The notes under the pieces are model-generated. The model ran no database searches. It was not told the origin of the DNA and was given only the letters and a program-made list of their open reading frames with translations. Position numbers and translations under genes: made by a program. Source: Candidatus Blautia intestinipullorum (lineage in GTDB: Bacteria > Bacillota > Clostridia > Lachnospirales > Lachnospiraceae). Taken from it: a DNA stretch of 8,185 nucleotides. Numbering within the stretch: position 1 is the first letter of the stretch; each line of letters opens with the position of its first letter. Positions 5,917 through 8,185 of this stretch are shown piece by piece. The stretch is from positions 1 to 8,185 of the forward strand of contig DWVA01000044.1 of NCBI GenBank assembly GCA_019120475.1, written 5' to 3'.

Positions 5917-7237
5917 CTGCATGTCCTTTCAGTTCATCCTGCCGGAAAGCTTTGTTTTCCTCTCTGAAATACTTCTCCACTGCGTCCAGCGTCTCCTCGA
6001 TCACCTGATCCGTATGGGCCGCTGACAGGAACATAGCTTCAAACTGTGAGGGTGCAAGATGGATCCCGCTTCCCAGCATTCCCAGGAAATATTTTGCAAA
6101 AGCGTTTGTATCAGCGGTCTTTGCGGATGTATAATCCTTCACTTTCTGCCCGGTAAAGAAAAGGCTTCCCAGAGAAGAAATATGGTTTATCTGGTAATCT
6201 TTTCCCGTCTTTTTCAGGATTTCTTCCATACCGCCATACAACTTCTTTCCCTTTTTCTCCAGGTCGTCATAAATTTCTGGATGGCTGTGCAGATATTTTA
6301 ACTGCGTCAGTCCGGCGGCCATAGCTACCGGATTCCCGCTCAGCGTTCCGGCCTGATATACAGGGCCTGAAGGAGAAACCATCTCCATGATCTCTTTTCT
6401 TCCGCCGTAAGCTCCTACCGGCATACCGGCTCCTATGATTTTTCCATAAGTTACCATATCCGGCGTCACATGAAAATATTCCGCCGCTCCGCCGAAGGCA
6501 AGGCGAAAACCTGTGATCACCTCGTCAAAGATCAGAAGCGCGCCGTTCTGGTCGCACAGTTCTCTGAGTCCTTCCAGAAATCCTTTCTCAGGAAGGACAA
6601 CCCCCATATTGGCAGCCACCGGTTCCACGATAACCGCGGCTACTTTTCCGGGAGCCTGTTCAAATAACTTTCTCACACTGTCCAGATCATTATACACAGC
6701 CGTCATCGTATCTTTTGTACATCCCTCAGGCACTCCTGCACTGTCCGGAATTCCACTTGTCATCACTCCGGAGCCCGCGCTTACCAAAAGGGCGTCGCTG
6801 TGTCCATGATAGCAGCCTGCGAATTTAATGGTCTTGCTGCGTCCGGTAAAGCCTCTGGCAGCCCTTATGGCGCTCATAACAGCCTCTGTGCCGGAATTTA
6901 CCATACGGATCATTTCCACATGGGGAATATGTCCGCAGATAAACTCAGCCATCTCTACCTCGATCTCTGTGGCACAGCCGAAACTCAGGCCTTTTTCACA
7001 TGCCTTTATTACCGCCTCCCGGATCAGAGGGAAATTATGTCCCAGGATCATGGGGCCCCAGGAATCAATGTAGTCAATATAACGGCTTCCGTCCACATCG
7101 TAAATATAGCAGCCCTCTGCCCGGTCAATAAAGCGCGGAGTCTCTCCAATGGCTCCGTATGCCCGTACCGGACTGTTGACGCCGCCGGGAATCCTTTTCA
7201 CCGCCCGTTTAAATAATTCTTCTGATCTCGCAGCCAT
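5909..7237 (-). CDS. hemL: Glutamate-1-semialdehyde 2,1-aminomutase
   Basis: PLP-dependent class III aminotransferase-fold enzyme that turns glutamate-1-semialdehyde into 5-aminolevulinate in the C5 tetrapyrrole route. It is cytoplasmic and dimeric. The 442 residues fit the family. Landmarks are GGVNSPVRAYG (18-28), NSGTEA (114-119), GCYHGHSD (141-148), the pocket aspartate in FDEV (D238), the PLP lysine K266 in YGKIIGAGMPVGAYGG, and GTLSGNP (297-303). These are typical of HemL rather than of ornithine or GABA aminotransferases. The start ATG (7237-7235) shares one base with the TGA of hemB, and AGGGAG lies about eleven bases upstream, so it is probably coupled. The last residues (after about 430) are a poorly conserved charged tail overlapping the aroC start. 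Its presence implies that glutamyl-tRNA reductase (hemA) is nearby or elsewhere in the genome. Confidence 0.97.
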   Translation of the reverse strand: MAARSEELFKRAVKRIPGGVNSPVRAYGAIGETPRFIDRAEGCYIYDVDGSRYIDYIDSWGPMILGHNFPLIREAVIKACEKGLSFGCATEIEVEMAEFICGHIPHVEMIRMVNSGTEAVMSAIRAARGFTGRSKTIKFAGCYHGHSDALLVSAGSGVMTSGIPDSAGVPEGCTKDTMTAVYNDLDSVRKLFEQAPGKVAAVIVEPVAANMGVVLPEKGFLEGLRELCDQNGALLIFDEVITGFRLAFGGAAEYFHVTPDMVTYGKIIGAGMPVGAYGGRKEIMEMVSPSGPVYQAGTLSGNPVAMAAGLTQLKYLHSHPEIYDDLEKKGKKLYGGMEEILKKTGKDYQINHISSLGSLFFTGQKVKDYTSAKTADTNAFAKYFLGMLGSGIHLAPSQFEAMFLSAAHTDQVIEETLDAVEKYFREENKAFRQDELKGHADE

Positions 7238-8185
7238 CAGCCGATTCTCCCTTCATCAATAAATCCGGCAAGTTCCTGAGCATAGTAGGTAAGATAAACC
7301 TGCACTCCCGCGCGAAAAGCACTGGCAGCCATCTCGCAGATGATCTTGTCCTCCTCGATCCATCCCATCTTTGCCGCCGCTTTCACCATGGCGTATTCTC
7401 CGCTGACGCTGTAAGCGGCTACAGGCACATGAACTGCCTTGTATACTTCAGACACCATATCAAGATAGGACATTGCGGGCTTGATCATAATAATGTCCGC
7501 CCCTTCTTCCACATCCGTAAGGGCTTCCTTCATTCCCTCCCGGCGGTTATGGTAATCCATCTGATAGCTCTTGCGGTCGCCAAACGCAGGCGCGGATCCC
7601 GCCGCGTCGCGGAACGGCCCATAAAATGCAGACGCGTATTTTACCGCATAAGACATGATGGGTGTGGTCACGAATCCATTTTTATCCAATGCTTCCCGGA
7701 TGGCCTGGATATGTCCGTCCATCATATCTGACGGTGCCACCATATCGGCTCCTGCCTGCACCTGGGACACGGCGATCTGCGCCAGCTTTTCCAGGGTCAG
7801 GTCATTGTCCACATACTCGCCTTTCAGGATGCCGCAGTGCCCGTGGCTGGTATATTCACACATACAGACATCCCCGATATAATACAGATCCGGCACTTCC
7901 TTCTTGGCTTTCGCCATTGCCTTCTGAATAATGCCGTCACAGGCATACGCCTGGCTGCCCACTTCATCCTTGTGAGCCGGGATGCCGAACAGCATCACGC
8001 TGCCAACCCCCGCATCCGCAGTCTCCGTCAGGATCTCCGGCAGACGGTCCAGGCTCCACCGGTACTGGCCCGGCATCGTAGGGATCTCTTCCTTAATGTT
8101 CTCCCCTTCTATTACAAATATAGGATATACCAGGGAGCTCTTATCCATCCTGGTCTCCCGAACCATTTTCCTGAGCTTTGCTGTC
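7237..8185 (-). CDS. hemB: Delta-aminolevulinic acid dehydratase (porphobilinogen synthase), N-terminus beyond the window
   Basis: Condenses two 5-aminolevulinate molecules into porphobilinogen, directly after HemL. It is a cytoplasmic TIM barrel, usually octameric. Counting from the methionine at 8166, the zinc-type active site C-x-C-x7-C lies at C101, C103 and C111, so this is a zinc rather than magnesium-only enzyme. The two Schiff-base lysines are K176 (in YAVKYASAFYGPFRDA) and K229 (in MIKPAMSYLD). The methionine at 8166 is not the real start. The frame stays open to the window edge and reads T-A-K-L-R-K before MVRETR, matching the usual LRxMVRETR N-terminus. About 10-20 residues and the true start must therefore lie past 8185. 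It is the first gene visible of the hemB-hemL-aroC run, and its promoter is outside the window. Confidence 0.97.
   Translation of the reverse strand, partial: TAKLRKMVRETRMDKSSLVYPIFVIEGENIKEEIPTMPGQYRWSLDRLPEILTETADAGVGSVMLFGIPAHKDEVGSQAYACDGIIQKAMAKAKKEVPDLYYIGDVCMCEYTSHGHCGILKGEYVDNDLTLEKLAQIAVSQVQAGADMVAPSDMMDGHIQAIREALDKNGFVTTPIMSYAVKYASAFYGPFRDAAGSAPAFGDRKSYQMDYHNRREGMKEALTDVEEGADIIMIKPAMSYLDMVSEVYKAVHVPVAAYSVSGEYAMVKAAAKMGWIEEDKIICEMAASAFRAGVQVYLTYYAQELAGFIDEGRIG

Overview
This is an ordinary chromosomal housekeeping stretch from a low-to-moderate GC Gram-positive anaerobe. The best guess is a member of the Clostridia, probably Lachnospiraceae. That rests on strong AGGAGG-type ribosome sites, TTGACA/TATAAT promoters, U-tailed terminators, the form of the lysA-like and CorA proteins, and ALA-based tetrapyrrole genes in a compact cluster. 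Genus cannot be given. I see no mobile element, phage gene, CRISPR array or toxin/defence system.

Left edge (1-112): the 5' half of a tRNA-Leu(CAA) on the minus strand, cut by the window start, with its own promoter. A long interrupted inverted repeat covers that promoter and ends in a T-run on the plus strand.

Left operon, minus strand (113-3408): a promoter with perfect consensus hexamers at 3380-3408 drives corA-like (2318-3259), then a seven-TM rhomboid-fold protein with a C-terminal zinc ribbon and no visible protease catalytic residues (1426-2280), then a diaminopimelate decarboxylase-like PLP enzyme (113-1402). Gaps are 37 and 23 bases, and no terminator is seen between the genes.

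Middle (3409-4800): divergent from corA, a lactonase-family beta-propeller gene (3611-4714) has its own extended -10 promoter. A nested dyad covers its -35. A hairpin with U-runs on both sides (4735-4790) separates it from the convergent genes to the right.

Right operon, minus strand (4819 to beyond 8185): hemB (start outside the window), hemL and aroC, with overlapping ends. HemL makes 5-aminolevulinate from glutamate-1-semialdehyde and HemB condenses two of these to porphobilinogen, feeding haem, sirohaem or corrinoid synthesis. AroC makes chorismate and is coupled to hemL by an overlap, although it belongs to another pathway.

The points most worth a second look are the pseudo-rhomboid/zinc-ribbon protein, the altered PLP-pocket residues of the LysA-like enzyme, the hairpin over the tRNA promoter, and the two competing starts in the corA leader. 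Nothing here is clearly a new system.
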